Below the pieces are notes generated by a model. The model was not told where the DNA came from. It searched no databases and was given only the letters and a program-made list of their open reading frames with translations. A DNA stretch of 53,226 bases from Myxococcales bacterium (GTDB lineage: Bacteria; Myxococcota_A; UBA9160; UBA4427), in the NCBI GenBank assembly GCA_014240165.1, contig JAAZXM010000028.1, forward strand, positions 1 through 53,226, given 5' to 3'. Of this stretch, positions 40,968 to 53,200 are shown piece after piece; position 1 is the stretch's first letter, and every line of letters starts with the position of its first letter. A program made the translations under genes and the position numbers.

Positions 40968-41990
40968 ATGGCACTCAATATCTACTACGACAAGGACGCA
41001 GACCTGGGCCGCCTCGAGGGCAAGAAGGTCGCGGTCATCGGTTACGGGAGCCAGGGCCATGCCCACGCTCAGAACCTGAACAACTCCGGCGTCGATGTGG
41101 TGGTGGGGCTGCGCAAGGACTCGGCGAGCTGGGCCAAGGCCGAAGGGGCCGGACTCGCCGTGGCGACGGTGAGTGAGGCGGCGCGCCAGGCCGATATCCT
41201 GATGCTGACGCTGCCCGACGAATTGGCGGCGGATGTCTACGCCGAAGAGATTGCGGCCCAACTCGAGCCGGGGAATTACCTCGCTGTCGCCCACGGTTTC
41301 AATTTTCATTTCGGTGCCATCACGCCGCCCGAGGACGTGAACGTCTTCATGGTGGCGCCCAAGGGCCCCGGCCACACGGTGCGGGATCATTACGAGGCGG
41401 GTCGGGGGGTTCCCTGTCTGGTGGCGGTTCACCAGGATCCGAGTGGAGATTCTCTGCAGATGGGTCTCGCCTATGCGAGCGCCATCGGCGGCGGCCGTGC
41501 GGGCATCATCGAGACCACCTTCAAGGAGGAGACCGAGACGGATCTCTTCGGCGAGCAGGCGGTTCTTTGCGGCGGCCTGACATCGCTCATGCAGGCGGGT
41601 TTCGAAACCCTGGTGGAGGCGGGTTATGCGCCGGAGATGGCGTATTTCGAGTGCATTCACGAGGTCAAGCTCATCGTTGATCTCGTCTATCAGGATGGCA
41701 TTGCCAATATGCGGTACTCGGTTTCGAATACCGCCGAGTACGGTGATTTCGTGAGCGGCCCCCGGGTCATCGACGCCGACACCAAGGTGCGCATGAAGCA
41801 GATCCTGTCCGAGATCCAATCCGGCGTTTTCGCGCGCCAGTTCATTCTCGAGAACAAGTCGGGTGGGGTTGCGTTCAAGGCCATGCGCCGACGAGCGGCC
41901 GAGCATCCCATGGAAGAGGTGGGGGCCCGTCTCCGCGGGCTGATGCCGTGGCTGAAGGAACGGCAATTGGTGGATCGCTCGAAGAATTAG
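40968..41990 (+). CDS. ilvC: Ketol-acid reductoisomerase, class I
   Basis: The 340-residue enzyme converts acetolactate to dihydroxyisovalerate in valine/leucine/isoleucine synthesis. The NAD(P)H loop [10 protein letters not shown] (25-34), the [13 protein letters not shown] region and the metal-binding [12 protein letters not shown] are intact. ATG 40968 fits the family start [11 protein letters not shown]; the frame is open upstream to 40854 but without similarity. It leads the ilvC-pssA-leuA-leuB cluster; ilvB, ilvN and psd, often adjacent in relatives, are missing here. Confidence 0.96.
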   Translation: MALNIYYDKDADLGRLEGKKVAVIGYGSQGHAHAQNLNNSGVDVVVGLRKDSASWAKAEGAGLAVATVSEAARQADILMLTLPDELAADVYAEEIAAQLEPGNYLAVAHGFNFHFGAITPPEDVNVFMVAPKGPGHTVRDHYEAGRGVPCLVAVHQDPSGDSLQMGLAYASAIGGGRAGIIETTFKEETETDLFGEQAVLCGGLTSLMQAGFETLVEAGYAPEMAYFECIHEVKLIVDLVYQDGIANMRYSVSNTAEYGDFVSGPRVIDADTKVRMKQILSEIQSGVFARQFILENKSGGVAFKAMRRRAAEHPMEEVGARLRGLMPWLKERQLVDRSKN

Positions 41991-42030
41991 CGGGCTGGCA
42001 GCCCGGCTGAGCGGCCGGAGGGGAGTGCCC

Positions 42031-42906
42031 ATGTCACTCAAGGCGGTCGAGAGCGAAAAAATGAATCCCAGGCGATCGCGGAGGCGGCGCCGAGGGCGGC
42101 GCAATCGCAGCGCCGTGGGCACGTTCGGGAGCTTGCTTCCGTCGTTGCTCACCACCTGTAACCTCGCGGCGGGCTTCTTCGCCATCGTGAAGGCCAGCAC
42201 CGGCGACCCCCTTACCGCTTCCTACGCGATTTTCGTGGCGGCGGTCTTCGACATGCTCGACGGCCGGGCCGCGCGGCTCACGGGCAGTGAGAGCCGTTTC
42301 GGTGCCGAATACGACTCGATTGCGGATACGGTTTCCTTTGGCCTCGCGCCCGCGGTGATTGCCTTTCACTCGGGCGGTTTGATCGAACTCAAGTGGGCGG
42401 GCTGGGTCATGGCTTTCGTCTATACGGCGTGCGGTTCGCTGCGCCTGGCCCGCTTCAACGTTTCGGCGGGTCGCTACCGGGATCGTTTCGACGGACTGCC
42501 GACCCCGGCCGCCGCCGGCATGGTGGTCTCCAGCGTCTGGTTTGCCGGCTTTCTCGAGGGGCACGGAATGGGTTTTCCGCTTCCGCCTTTCGTCGCCGCG
42601 GCGGGGCTGGTGCTGCTGGGGCTCCTGATGGTCTCACCGATTCCGTATCGAAGCTTCAAGGAAGTGAACGTGCGCGGCTCGTATGGCGCTACGGTGCTGA
42701 TGGTGATCATGACCCTGGTCTTGATCCTCGAGCCGGGCATCAGTTTCTTTGCCATCGGGCTTGCCTACGTGCTCTCGGGGCCGCTCGGTTGGTGGTGGCG
42801 TCGGCGAACCGGGGGCTCCCTCGAAGCCGCCGGGGGCGAGGACCATGCGCAGCCCCAGGAGGCCGCCGCCGGGCACGGGCCCCCGGGCCCCGAGGCGGGG
42901 AGGTAG
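42031..42906 (+). CDS. pssA: CDP-diacylglycerol--serine O-phosphatidyltransferase
   Basis: The 291-residue membrane enzyme makes phosphatidylserine. The CDP-alcohol transferase motif is complete: DGRAARLTGSESRFGAEYDS with the further DTVSFG. Several membrane helices follow. The N-terminus is strikingly Arg-rich. ATG 42031 has GGAGGGGAG at ideal distance; GTG 42025 is less likely. Its substrate CDP-diacylglycerol needs CdsA, which is absent from this window. Confidence 0.92.
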   Translation: MSLKAVESEKMNPRRSRRRRRGRRNRSAVGTFGSLLPSLLTTCNLAAGFFAIVKASTGDPLTASYAIFVAAVFDMLDGRAARLTGSESRFGAEYDSIADTVSFGLAPAVIAFHSGGLIELKWAGWVMAFVYTACGSLRLARFNVSAGRYRDRFDGLPTPAAAGMVVSSVWFAGFLEGHGMGFPLPPFVAAAGLVLLGLLMVSPIPYRSFKEVNVRGSYGATVLMVIMTLVLILEPGISFFAIGLAYVLSGPLGWWWRRRTGGSLEAAGGEDHAQPQEAAAGHGPPGPEAGR

Positions 42907-42910
42907 ACCT

Positions 42911-44455
42911 ATGGGCGAAGCGATTCGAATCTTTGACACCACCTTGCGCGACGGCGAGCAATCCCCCGGCTGCAGCATGAACCTCAAGGAAAAGCTGACC
43001 CTGGCCCGGCAGCTCACGCGACTCGGCGTGGATGTGATCGAGGCGGGGTTTCCCATCGCGAGCGAGGGTGATTTCGAGGCGGTGCGGGCGATCGCCGAGG
43101 AGATTCGCGGACCGGTGATCTGCGGATTGGCGCGAACCCCCGAGGTGGACGTGGAGCGCGCGGCCCGGGCCCTGGAGTCCGCCGAGAAGACACGGATCCA
43201 CACTTTTATCGCCACCAGCGATATTCACCTCGAACACAAATTGCGCATGACCCGGGAGCAGGTCATCGACGAGGTGGGCCGGGCGGTGACCCAGGCCAGG
43301 GGCTACACCGACGACGTAGAATTCTCGGCCGAGGATGCCACCCGCTCGGACCGCGATTATCTCGTCCAGGTCTTCTCGGTGGCGCTGGAAGCCGGCGCAT
43401 CGACGCTGAATGTCCCGGACACCGTGGGCTACACGACTCCCGGCGAGTACGCCGAATTGGTTCGCTACCTGATCGCCGAAATCCCCGGTAGCGGGGCGGC
43501 GACTTTCTCGGTGCATTGCCACAACGATTTGGGCCTCGCGGTGGCCAATAGCCTGGCCGCAGTGGAGGCCGGCGCCCGGCAGGTGGAGTGCACGGTGAAT
43601 GGCATCGGGGAGCGGGCGGGCAACACCTCCCTCGAGGAGATGGTGATGGCGGTCCGCACCCGGCCCGATGTCTACGCCGAGGTGGAACTCGGGATCAACG
43701 CCGCGGAGATCTATCCCTCGAGCCGGTTGCTCTCGTCGGTGACGGGCGTGCAGGTGCAGCCCAACAAGGCCATCGTGGGAGACAACGCCTTCGCCCACGA
43801 AGCGGGGATCCACCAGGATGGCGTGCTCAAGGCGGCCATTACCTACGAGATCATGACCCCGGCTTCCATTGGCCGGGCCTCCAACGAATTGGTGCTGGGC
43901 AAGCACTCGGGTCGCCACGCTTTCCGCGATCGGCTGGACGAACTCGGTCTCGACGTGGACGGAGACGAGTTCGAACGGGCCTTCAAGCGCTTCAAGGATC
44001 TCGCGGACGCCAAGAAGGTGATCTACAACGAGGATATCGAGGCCATCGCGGCGGATTCCGTGACCGCCACCGAGGACCGTTTCGAATTGCTCGAACTCAC
44101 CATCACCAGTGGCAACGCCCTGGCGCCCAAGGCGACTGTTTCCCTGGCGGTGGACGGCGACGCCAAGGACACGGTGGCGTCGGGTGTCGGCCCCGTGGAC
44201 GCCATCTTCAAGGCCATCGCCGAATTGACCCAAACCCCCAGCGAATTGATCCGCTACCAGGTGCACGCAGTGACGGCGGGTCTCGATGCCCAGGGTGAGG
44301 TGACGGTGACCATCGAGGAAGAGGGGCGCCGGGTGATTGGCAATGGGGTCCACGAAGATGTCATGGTCGCCAGTGGCAAAGCCTACGTGAACGCCATCAA
44401 TAAACTCGAGTGGCATAGGTTGCGCCACGAGGTGAACGAGCCCAAGGGAATCTGA
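42911..44455 (+). CDS. leuA: 2-isopropylmalate synthase
   Basis: The 514-residue enzyme condenses acetyl-CoA with ketoisovalerate, the first leucine-specific step. [17 protein letters not shown] opens the TIM barrel; the [13 protein letters not shown] zinc/substrate motif and NGIGERAGN follow, and the C-terminal LeuA dimer/allosteric domain for leucine feedback is present from about residue 390. It starts four bases after pssA. Confidence 0.96.
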   Translation: MGEAIRIFDTTLRDGEQSPGCSMNLKEKLTLARQLTRLGVDVIEAGFPIASEGDFEAVRAIAEEIRGPVICGLARTPEVDVERAARALESAEKTRIHTFIATSDIHLEHKLRMTREQVIDEVGRAVTQARGYTDDVEFSAEDATRSDRDYLVQVFSVALEAGASTLNVPDTVGYTTPGEYAELVRYLIAEIPGSGAATFSVHCHNDLGLAVANSLAAVEAGARQVECTVNGIGERAGNTSLEEMVMAVRTRPDVYAEVELGINAAEIYPSSRLLSSVTGVQVQPNKAIVGDNAFAHEAGIHQDGVLKAAITYEIMTPASIGRASNELVLGKHSGRHAFRDRLDELGLDVDGDEFERAFKRFKDLADAKKVIYNEDIEAIAADSVTATEDRFELLELTITSGNALAPKATVSLAVDGDAKDTVASGVGPVDAIFKAIAELTQTPSELIRYQVHAVTAGLDAQGEVTVTIEEEGRRVIGNGVHEDVMVASGKAYVNAINKLEWHRLRHEVNEPKGI

Positions 44456-44527
44456 TCGTCCAAAGCGACGGTCGACCAGGCCGGGCGGCCCCTCGCCCGG
44501 GCCGCGGCAAGGAAGGAGAGGAAAGGC

Positions 44528-45610
44528 TTGGATCGGATTGTGCTTTTGCCCGGAGACGGGATTGGCCCGGAGGTGTTGGCCGAGGCCCGGCGGGTACTCG
44601 AAGCCGTGTCGGGCGCGTACGGCCTGGCGCTGGAGTTCACAGAGGAGTTGATCGGGGGCGCGTCCATAGACGCCCACGGCACCCCGCTTCGTGACGAGGT
44701 CATTGAACTGTGCCGGGAAAGCCGCGCGGTTCTGCTGGGGGCAGTGGGCGGACCGAAATGGGATGACATGGCGGTGGATGTGCGTCCCGAGAAGGGGCTG
44801 CTGGCCATCCGCAAGGCCCTCGGGCTCTTCGCCAACCTGCGCCCGGCGGCGGTGATTCCCGCCCTGGCCGAGGCCTCGACTCTCCGCCCGGAGGTGGTGG
44901 ATGGGATCGATCTGCTGGTGGTTCGAGAACTCACCGGCGGGATTTATTTCGGTGAGCCGCGGGGGCGAGACGAAGTGGGAGGCAAGCGCCGCGGCTTCAA
45001 TACCATGATCTATGACGAGGACGAGGTGGCCCGCATCAGCCGGGTGGCTTTCGAGCAGGCCCGGCTTCGTCGTCACCACGTGACCCATGTCCACAAGGCC
45101 AACGTGCTGGATGTCTCGCAACTCTGGATGGACGTGGTCGAGGAGGTGGCCAAGGACTATTCGGATGTGACCCTGGCTCATCAGTTGGTGGATTCGTGCG
45201 CCATGCTGCTGGTGCGCGATCCCGGCCGCTTCGATGTGCTGGTGACGGGCAATCTATTTGGTGACATCCTCTCGGATCAGGCCGCGGAGATCACGGGCTC
45301 CTTGGGCATGCTGCCCTCGGCGAGCCTGGCCACCGGCGGCTTCGGGCTTTACGAACCCGTGCACGGCTCGGCGCCGGATATCGCCGGGCAGGATAAAGCG
45401 AATCCCCTGGCCGCAATTCTCAGCGTTGCGATGCTGCTCGAGACCTCGCTTGCCTGCCCGGAAGGCGCGGCGGCGGTGCGGTCGGCGGTGTCCGATGTGC
45501 TGGCCGCGGGGCATCGCACAGGAGACCTGATCCTCGCGGGTGAATCCCGCGCCGCGGTGGGATGCCGGGCCATGGGCGACCATGTCCTGGCCGCCCTGGA
45601 GACACCATGA
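44528..45610 (+). CDS. leuB: 3-isopropylmalate dehydrogenase
   Basis: The 360-residue NAD-dependent decarboxylating dehydrogenase of leucine synthesis. [11 protein letters not shown] opens it; the [15 protein letters not shown] loop, HKANVLDVS and the [25 protein letters not shown] signature are intact. It uses a TTG start behind AAGGAAGGAGAGG. Genes leuC and leuD are not adjacent. Its stop overlaps the next start (ATGA). Confidence 0.95.
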   Translation: MDRIVLLPGDGIGPEVLAEARRVLEAVSGAYGLALEFTEELIGGASIDAHGTPLRDEVIELCRESRAVLLGAVGGPKWDDMAVDVRPEKGLLAIRKALGLFANLRPAAVIPALAEASTLRPEVVDGIDLLVVRELTGGIYFGEPRGRDEVGGKRRGFNTMIYDEDEVARISRVAFEQARLRRHHVTHVHKANVLDVSQLWMDVVEEVAKDYSDVTLAHQLVDSCAMLLVRDPGRFDVLVTGNLFGDILSDQAAEITGSLGMLPSASLATGGFGLYEPVHGSAPDIAGQDKANPLAAILSVAMLLETSLACPEGAAAVRSAVSDVLAAGHRTGDLILAGESRAAVGCRAMGDHVLAALETP

Positions 45611-46623
45611 GCGGCGGCCCGCGCTTGGGGATCGTCGGGGTCACCGGAACCCTGGGACAGGATCTTCTCGAGGTCCTCGATGAGGCGAACCTCGGGCTGG
45701 GCGAGGTCCGGGTTTTTGCCGGCGAGCGTTCCCTGGGAGAGACGGTGGAGTTTGCCGGTGAGCCCCTGCCCGTGGATTCCGGAGAGGTCGAATTGACGGG
45801 ACTCGATGCCGTGGTGCTCTGCACCCCTGCCGCGGCGTCCCTGGAATTGATTCGCGTCGCATTGCGCGCAGAGGTCCCCTGCATCGATTGCTCCGGGGCA
45901 TTGCTGGCTTCCAGCGAGGTCCCCCTGGTGATTGCGGATCTCGGGGCCCACGACGGGGTCAACGCCGCGCCCCTGATCTCGGCGCCCACCGGCGCGACCC
46001 TGGTCTGGGGCCCGGTGCTTTCGGCGCTGCAACGGCGGTCGGGATTGCAGCGCGTGGTGGGCACGGTACTCCACTCGGCGAGCTCGGCGGGCCGGGCGGG
46101 GATCGAAGCCCTGTCCGAGCAGACCCTGGCCCTGATGGGCCAGCGCGAGTTGCTGGACCCTGCGCTCGAGGACGGCCCCGTTGCCTTTGGCTCGCTGCCC
46201 CATGCCGCGCCCCGGGAAGAGGAAGCGAGCAAGGACGGCGCGGCCCGGGCCGAGGGCGAACTCCGCATGGCATTGCAGCGGCTTCTGGGCCAGGACGTCG
46301 CGGTGGCGTCGAGCAGTGTTTCCGTACCGAGTTTTGCCGGACAGGGGGGCACCCTCTGGGTGGAGACCGAGCGGCCGCTCTCGGCAGAAGAGGCCGCCAC
46401 GGTGCTGGCCGCATCCCCGGGCATCGAGGTCACGGACGAGAGCGACGAGGCGGACACCCGCCAGCGCGTGGGGAGCGAGACGATTCGGATCGCTCGACTG
46501 CGCACCGATCCCGCCGCCGCGGATCCGCAACGCAGCTTGATGCTGTGGGTGGCGGCGGACCCCGTTCGCCTGGCTGCCCAGAATGCCCTCAATCTGCTGC
46601 GCACGCGTCTTTCCCTGACCTGA
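45607..46623 (+). CDS. Usg-1-like aspartate-semialdehyde dehydrogenase paralogue lacking catalytic residues
   Basis: The 338-residue protein has the Asd fold: [18 protein letters not shown] at the start, CIDCSGALL and a C-terminal helix-rich part. The active-site region NPNCST of true enzymes reads APTGAT (126-131), so the nucleophilic Cys is Gly129. The base His normally in a GHS context is Gln246 (AGQGG), and the adjacent substrate Arg appears to be Ser. Such proteins (E. coli Usg) sit next to truA/asd and have no dehydrogenase activity known to me. It lies between leuB and truA. A plain asd label would be misleading. Confidence 0.8.
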   Translation: MSGGPRLGIVGVTGTLGQDLLEVLDEANLGLGEVRVFAGERSLGETVEFAGEPLPVDSGEVELTGLDAVVLCTPAAASLELIRVALRAEVPCIDCSGALLASSEVPLVIADLGAHDGVNAAPLISAPTGATLVWGPVLSALQRRSGLQRVVGTVLHSASSAGRAGIEALSEQTLALMGQRELLDPALEDGPVAFGSLPHAAPREEEASKDGAARAEGELRMALQRLLGQDVAVASSSVSVPSFAGQGGTLWVETERPLSAEEAATVLAASPGIEVTDESDEADTRQRVGSETIRIARLRTDPAAADPQRSLMLWVAADPVRLAAQNALNLLRTRLSLT

Positions 46624-46638
46624 GACGGGGGACCGCCC

Positions 46639-47451
46639 ATGCCCACTTATTGCCTTCAGGTCGAATACGCGGGCGATGGCTTTGCGGGCTGGCAGGTTCA
46701 GGCCCCCGGCGCGCGCACGGTCCAGGGCTGCCTGGTCGATGCCGTCGAGCGGATCACCGGCGAGCGTCCAGTGGTGATGGGCTCGGGACGCACCGACGCC
46801 GGGGTGCACGCCGAGGCCCAGGTGGCCAGTTTTCGCCTGGAGCGCCCCATGGACCCCGAGAAATTGCTGCGGGGCCTCAATGGCGTTCTGCCCCGGGAAA
46901 TTGCAGTTCGGGAGGTGCGCCAGGCCGAGGACGATTTCGACGCCCTGCGCGACGCGGTGGGCAAGCGCTATCGCTACCGGATCTGGAATCACCCGGTGCG
47001 CTCACCGCTTCGCGCTGCGCGCTTCGTTCATGTGCCCCAGCCCCTGGATTTCGCCGCCATGGCCCAGGCCGCCCAGACCCTGGTGGGGGAGCACGACTTT
47101 CGCGCGTTCCAGGCCGCGGGTTCGGGGGCGAAGACCACGGTGCGGCGCCTCGAAAAGTTGGAGGTGAACGCGGCTCCCGGGGGGGAGGTCGAGATTCTCG
47201 CCGAGGGCGCTGGTTTCCTCCGCTACATGGTGCGAAACCTGGTGGGCACACTGCTCGAGGTGGGGCAGGGCAGGCGCTCTCCGGCCTCGGTCGCCGATGT
47301 ACTCGCCTCACGGGATCGGTGCCAGGCGGGGCCCACAGCCCCCGCATTGGGTCTCGTATTGGAGGCGGTGGACTATCCGGAAGGGCGGGGCCCCGGATCG
47401 TCCACGTCCGAACATTCCAAAGGAAAAACGGCGGCTTCCGAAGATTTGTAG
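46639..47451 (+). CDS. truA: tRNA pseudouridine(38-40) synthase
   Basis: The 270-residue enzyme modifies the anticodon stem-loop. The catalytic Asp53 lies in GSGRTDAGVHA; LQVEYAGDGFAGWQ opens the protein and FLRYMVRNLVGTLLEVG closes the domain. It follows the Usg-like gene after 15 bases and its stop abuts the rplM promoter. Confidence 0.95.
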   Translation: MPTYCLQVEYAGDGFAGWQVQAPGARTVQGCLVDAVERITGERPVVMGSGRTDAGVHAEAQVASFRLERPMDPEKLLRGLNGVLPREIAVREVRQAEDDFDALRDAVGKRYRYRIWNHPVRSPLRAARFVHVPQPLDFAAMAQAAQTLVGEHDFRAFQAAGSGAKTTVRRLEKLEVNAAPGGEVEILAEGAGFLRYMVRNLVGTLLEVGQGRRSPASVADVLASRDRCQAGPTAPALGLVLEAVDYPEGRGPGSSTSEHSKGKTAASEDL

Positions 47452-47453
47452 GC

Positions 47454-47482
47454 TTGACTGGGGCTTGCCGATCGCCTACTTA
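47454..47482 (+). promoter_or_regulatory. rplM-rpsI promoter
   Basis: TTGACT (47454-47459), 17 bases and TACTTA (47477-47482) begin three bases after the truA stop. The -10 and its GC-rich downstream bases resemble the rpsB promoter box. Confidence 0.5.
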
Positions 47483-47599
47483 GAGGCGCGGCCCGGGTAT
47501 GGGCCCAGGCTGGCGTCCCGCACGGGAAGGCCGCCAACACCGATTGATTCCGAGGCGGCCCCAAGAGATTCGCCCGGGCAAAGCAGTAGGGGAAGAAGC

Positions 47600-48052
47600 A
47601 TGGGAGTGCAGGCGCATCGCGCGACCCGCAGCATCAAGGCCGACGATGTCGAGCGCAAATGGTACGTGGTGGATGCCCAGGACGCAGTGTTGGGCCGACT
47701 GGCCACCCGAGTGGCGACGATCCTGCGCGGCAAGCACCGGCCCACCTTCACGCCGCATGTGGATACCGGCGAGTACGTGATCGTGGTCAACGCTGAGAAG
47801 GTCAAGCTCACCGGCCGCAAACTCGAGCAGAAGATCTACCACCGCCACACGGGTTATCCCAGCGGCGTTCGCTCCATCACGGCGGGCAAATTGCTCGAGT
47901 CGAGTCATGCCGATCGGGTCGTCCAATCCGCTGTGCGCGGCATGCTGCCCAAGAATACCCTGGGCCGGCAAATGCTCTCGAAGCTCAAAGTCTACGCGGG
48001 TCCCGAACATCCCCATGCGGCCCAAAAGCCGGAGGTTCTCGAACTTGTCTAA
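47600..48052 (+). CDS. rplM: 50S ribosomal protein L13
   Basis: The 150-residue protein matches L13: [19 protein letters not shown], then [31 protein letters not shown] sequence and [16 protein letters not shown]. The start at 47600 has GGGGAAG upstream; the N-terminus is slightly longer than usual. It overlaps rpsI. Confidence 0.96.
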   Translation: MGVQAHRATRSIKADDVERKWYVVDAQDAVLGRLATRVATILRGKHRPTFTPHVDTGEYVIVVNAEKVKLTGRKLEQKIYHRHTGYPSGVRSITAGKLLESSHADRVVQSAVRGMLPKNTLGRQMLSKLKVYAGPEHPHAAQKPEVLELV

Positions 48053-48443
48053 CGCCACGTCCCTCGCCATTGCCACGGGTAAGCGCAAGAACGCCATCGC
48101 GCGCGTGCGCCTCGCCCTGGGTTCGGGTTCCATCACGATCAACGGCCGGGAAATGGACGAGTATTTTCCCCGGGAAGCCCTGCGAATCATGGTGCTTCGT
48201 CCGCTGGAAATCACCGATTCGTTGGACCGGTACGATATTCGGGCCAGCATCCATGGGGGCGGTGTTTCGGGCCAGGCGGGCGCACTGCGCCACGGCATCG
48301 CCCGGGCACTGGAGAAGATCGACGCTGCCCAGCGATTGCCCCTCAAACGAGAAGGCTTCCTGACCCGCGACCCACGCCGCAAGGAACGCAAGAAGTACGG
48401 CCAGAAGGGCGCGCGGGCCCGCTTCCAATTCTCCAAGCGTTAA
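48045..48443 (+). CDS. rpsI: 30S ribosomal protein S9
   Basis: The 132-residue protein matches S9: [19 protein letters not shown], the [19 protein letters not shown] loop and the C-terminal [25 protein letters not shown] tail reaching the P site. The only sensible start is TTG 48045, inside the last codons of rplM, with GGAGG nine bases upstream. The overlap with rplM is eight bases. Confidence 0.94.
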   Translation: MSNATSLAIATGKRKNAIARVRLALGSGSITINGREMDEYFPREALRIMVLRPLEITDSLDRYDIRASIHGGGVSGQAGALRHGIARALEKIDAAQRLPLKREGFLTRDPRRKERKKYGQKGARARFQFSKR

Positions 48444-48498
48444 GAGACAAAACGCCAGGACCGGAAGCGAACCCGTTCGTGTGGGCCCGCTCGGGTGG

Positions 48499-48536
48499 GC
48501 GGGAAACCCGCTCGGTGGGTGCCCGCGTCGTCGGGC
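48499..48536. terminator. Paired GC hairpins between rpsI and lipoprotein 1
   Basis: GCGGG/CCCGC with loop AAA (48499-48511) and GCCCG/CGGGC with a six-base loop (48521-48536) lie between convergent genes. No T-run is present, so bidirectional termination is a guess. Confidence 0.35.
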
Positions 48537-48577
48537 GCGCGGCTACTTCGCCTGGGGCGTTCGCTTAGCGCGTTGGC

Positions 48578-49558
48578 TTAGGGCGCCGGGGACCAGGCCG
48601 GGTAGACGCTTGAGGTAGACGATCCGTCGTCGCGGGATTCCTGGCCGGAGCCGTCGCTGGCGTTCATTACGTAGATTTCCCACTTCGCGTTTCGGTAGGT
48701 CTCGAAGGCGATCTGGGTTCCGTCCGGCGACCAACTGGGCGATTGGTCGGCGCTAAAGCTGTCCGTGAGGTTGACCTGGCCGGTGCCATCGGCGTTCATC
48801 ACGAAGATGTCGTTTTGTCCGGCGCGATTGGACGTAAAGGCGATGCGATTGCCGTCCGGCGACCACGTTGGGTCGGAATCGGTGATTGACGGAGTCTGCG
48901 TGAGTCTCGCCAGATTCGAGCCGTCCGCGTCCATTGCGTAGATATCGGTACCGAGTTGCCTGGCTGTGATGTCGCGGTTGGACACGAAGGTGATCCGGTT
49001 AGCGGCGGTGGACCAGTCGGGGTCTGTGTTGGTGGGCTGAAATGTATCTCCGGGGTTCGGGTCGCTTGTGATCTGTGTCTCGTTGTTCCCGTCTCGATCG
49101 ATCACGAAAATTTCGAAGGTGAGTAGGATAGGCGGATCTGAGAAGATATGGATATGGTTCCGATCCGACGCGTAGGCGAGCCGGAGGCCATCCGGGGACC
49201 ATGTGGGTGAGACCTGATTTGAGTCGTCAGTGGTTACCTGGACCGCCGGGGCGCCGCCGTCGGCCTGCATCCGGTAGATCTGGGATTGGCCCGTGGCGTC
49301 GGAAAAGAAGGCGAGGTCCTGCCCGTCGGGAGGAGACCATGCGGGGCCGTAGGCGTTGGTGTCGCTGGCGGTCAACTGGGTCTTGCCGGATCCGTCGCTC
49401 GCGTTCATGGCGTGGATCGAGTAGTTGCCCGTGGTTCGGGAGGAGAAGGCGATCTGGTCAGCGCCCAAGCTCGAGCCCGTGGAGGCGTCTTCCCCGCATC
49501 CGAATGTCGCCAGGGCCCCGAGGGCGATGGACAGGGAAAGAGCAAGGTTCACTTTCAT
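48578..49558 (-). CDS. TolB-like beta-propeller lipoprotein (copy 1)
   Basis: The 326-residue product starts with a lipoprotein signal; the lipid-modified Cys would be Cys21 (ATFGC). Six repeats follow, each with an IAF-type strand, a DI(F/Y)VMNADG strand and a PTWSPDG motif, as in TolB/WD40-like PD40 propellers. Repeats 3 and 4 carry longer loops. The ATG at 49558 has GGAG at good spacing; an upstream ATG at 49582 does not. Likely periplasmic or outer-membrane facing, ligand unknown. It is a paralogue of the gene at 49819-50706. The gene looks a little less GC-rich than its neighbours. Confidence 0.85.
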   Translation of the reverse strand: MKVNLALSLSIALGALATFGCGEDASTGSSLGADQIAFSSRTTGNYSIHAMNASDGSGKTQLTASDTNAYGPAWSPPDGQDLAFFSDATGQSQIYRMQADGGAPAVQVTTDDSNQVSPTWSPDGLRLAYASDRNHIHIFSDPPILLTFEIFVIDRDGNNETQITSDPNPGDTFQPTNTDPDWSTAANRITFVSNRDITARQLGTDIYAMDADGSNLARLTQTPSITDSDPTWSPDGNRIAFTSNRAGQNDIFVMNADGTGQVNLTDSFSADQSPSWSPDGTQIAFETYRNAKWEIYVMNASDGSGQESRDDGSSTSSVYPAWSPAP

Positions 49559-49818
49559 CGAAGAACTCCGGGGCAGGTTCACGCGTGGCGGGGTGCGCGG
49601 CCGAGTGAAGACGTTGAGAAATCAAGCCCGCGAAGGAGCAGAATACAGCCCTCGGGGCGGGTGTCAAAGCAGTCGGATACCCGCCGAGACAGCCTGATTT
49701 CAGCGGGAGCGCAGGCTCTTTGTCGAGTCGGGAACTCCGGCTGCCCAGGGGCTCAGGGCCGAGCGGGGCTGGGGCGGTTTTTCCTTGGGAGAAAGAATGC
49801 CCACCGGGACCCCGAGGC

Positions 49819-50706
49819 TCACTTGGGCGACCAGGTGGGGTCCAAATCGTTTGCCGGGTCGTCGGTGAGGCGCACCGGGTTCGAACCATCGTCGCCCATG
49901 GCATAGATCTCGAAGTTGCCGTCGCGATTCGAACTGAAGGCGAGGCGCGTGCTGTCGGACGACCACGCGGGCGTTCGGTTCTCGGCCGCGTCGTCGGTCA
50001 ATTTTGCCAGGCCTGTGCCATTCGGGTTGATCGTGTAGATCTCTGAGTCGCCGTCACGGTTGGAAGTGAATGCGATGCGGGTGCCATCGGGCGACCAGGC
50101 GGGAGTCAGGTCGTTTGCTGGATCCGAAGTCAGCCGATCGGGCTCCCCACCGTCGGCATTGATGACGTAGATATCCGTGTTGCCATCCTCTCCCAAGTAG
50201 GCGTAGGCGATTTGGCTGCCATCGGGAGACCAGGTGGGAGAGTTGGCGAATTCGCTGGTGATTGGAGAAGGCGTGCCAGAGCCATCGGCGTTCATGGAGA
50301 AGATCTGGAAGCCGGGGGGCGCGGGGAGGGAGGCGAAAGCGATTTGGGTGCCGTCGGGCGAGACCGAGGGCTCGATATCGAGCACGCCGTTCTGGGTCAG
50401 GGCCATGGGCGCGGAGCCGTCGGTGGCCATCCACCAGATGTCGGGGTTGCCGTTTCGATCGGAAACGAATGCGATGCCGTTGTTGGCCGGGGACCAGGAG
50501 GGTTCGTCATCGTCTCCCGGGTTCTGGCTGAGATTGACCGGGTTCGAGCCATCTTCGTTCATCGAGTAGATCTCGCTGTTGCCGTCGCGGTCGCTCGTGA
50601 AGGCGATCTTGAGTAGGGGGCCCGGGCCGGAATCGGAATCGCCACAGGCCGTGATCGCGAACAGGGCCAGCAGGGCCCCGGTGATCCCTCGCCGCGGTAC
50701 TGTCAT
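49819..50706 (-). CDS. TolB-like beta-propeller lipoprotein (copy 2)
   Basis: The 295-residue product has a good lipobox ending ITAC, with Cys21 in the same position as copy 1. Six PD40-type blades follow, with motifs such as SDRDGNSEIYSMNEDGSN and PAWSPDGTRIAF; the last strand (PTWSPK) sits at the C-terminus and would close the ring. AGAGGAG lies nine bases before ATG 50706; the longer frame upstream has no signal sequence. Such domains bind proteins or peptidoglycan partners in Tol-Pal systems, but no tol genes are nearby. The 260 bases to copy 1 hold no other gene. Confidence 0.87.
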   Translation of the reverse strand: MTVPRRGITGALLALFAITACGDSDSGPGPLLKIAFTSDRDGNSEIYSMNEDGSNPVNLSQNPGDDDEPSWSPANNGIAFVSDRNGNPDIWWMATDGSAPMALTQNGVLDIEPSVSPDGTQIAFASLPAPPGFQIFSMNADGSGTPSPITSEFANSPTWSPDGSQIAYAYLGEDGNTDIYVINADGGEPDRLTSDPANDLTPAWSPDGTRIAFTSNRDGDSEIYTINPNGTGLAKLTDDAAENRTPAWSSDSTRLAFSSNRDGNFEIYAMGDDGSNPVRLTDDPANDLDPTWSPK

Positions 50707-52936
<2,230 letters not shown>

Positions 52937-53001
52937 GGCCCTCCGCGACGGGTCCGTCCCGGGCCCCGGGCCGGGTAGGGCGGGATTCTGCTGCCCCGGC
53001 C

Positions 53002-53031
53002 TTGCGCCAGGGGCCCCCGGATCGCTAAAAA
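53002..53031 (+). promoter_or_regulatory. Candidate promoter for the tRNA-Val cluster
   Basis: TTGCGC (53002-53007), an 18-base spacer and TAAAAA (53026-53031) lie 13 bases before tRNA-Val. Confidence 0.4.
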
Positions 53032-53044
53032 CTGCTTTCCACGT

Positions 53045-53121
53045 GGGGCGTTAGCTCAGCTGGTTAGAGCGCCGTGCTCACACCGCGGAGGTCGGTGGTT
53101 CGAGTCCACTACGCCCCACCA
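53045..53121 (+). tRNA. tRNA-Val (anticodon CAC)
   Basis: A complete 77-base cloverleaf with encoded CCA: acceptor GGGGCGT/ACGCCCC, anticodon stem CCGTG/CGCGG (one T-G) around CTCACAC giving CAC, T arm GGTGG/CCACT. Confidence 0.94.
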
Positions 53122-53200
53122 TGGAATTTCCCGCCTGGACGAAAGCCCCCATCCCGACCGCCCACAGCGGGCAGGGCAGGGGGCCCGGTGCCAGGCGAGT

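Noticed and set aside
42740..45181. Minus-strand open frame (813 codons) opposite leuA/leuB
   Set aside because: Shadow of two well-supported genes.
45607..46623. Annotation as functional aspartate-semialdehyde dehydrogenase
   Set aside because: Nucleophilic Cys and base His are both absent.
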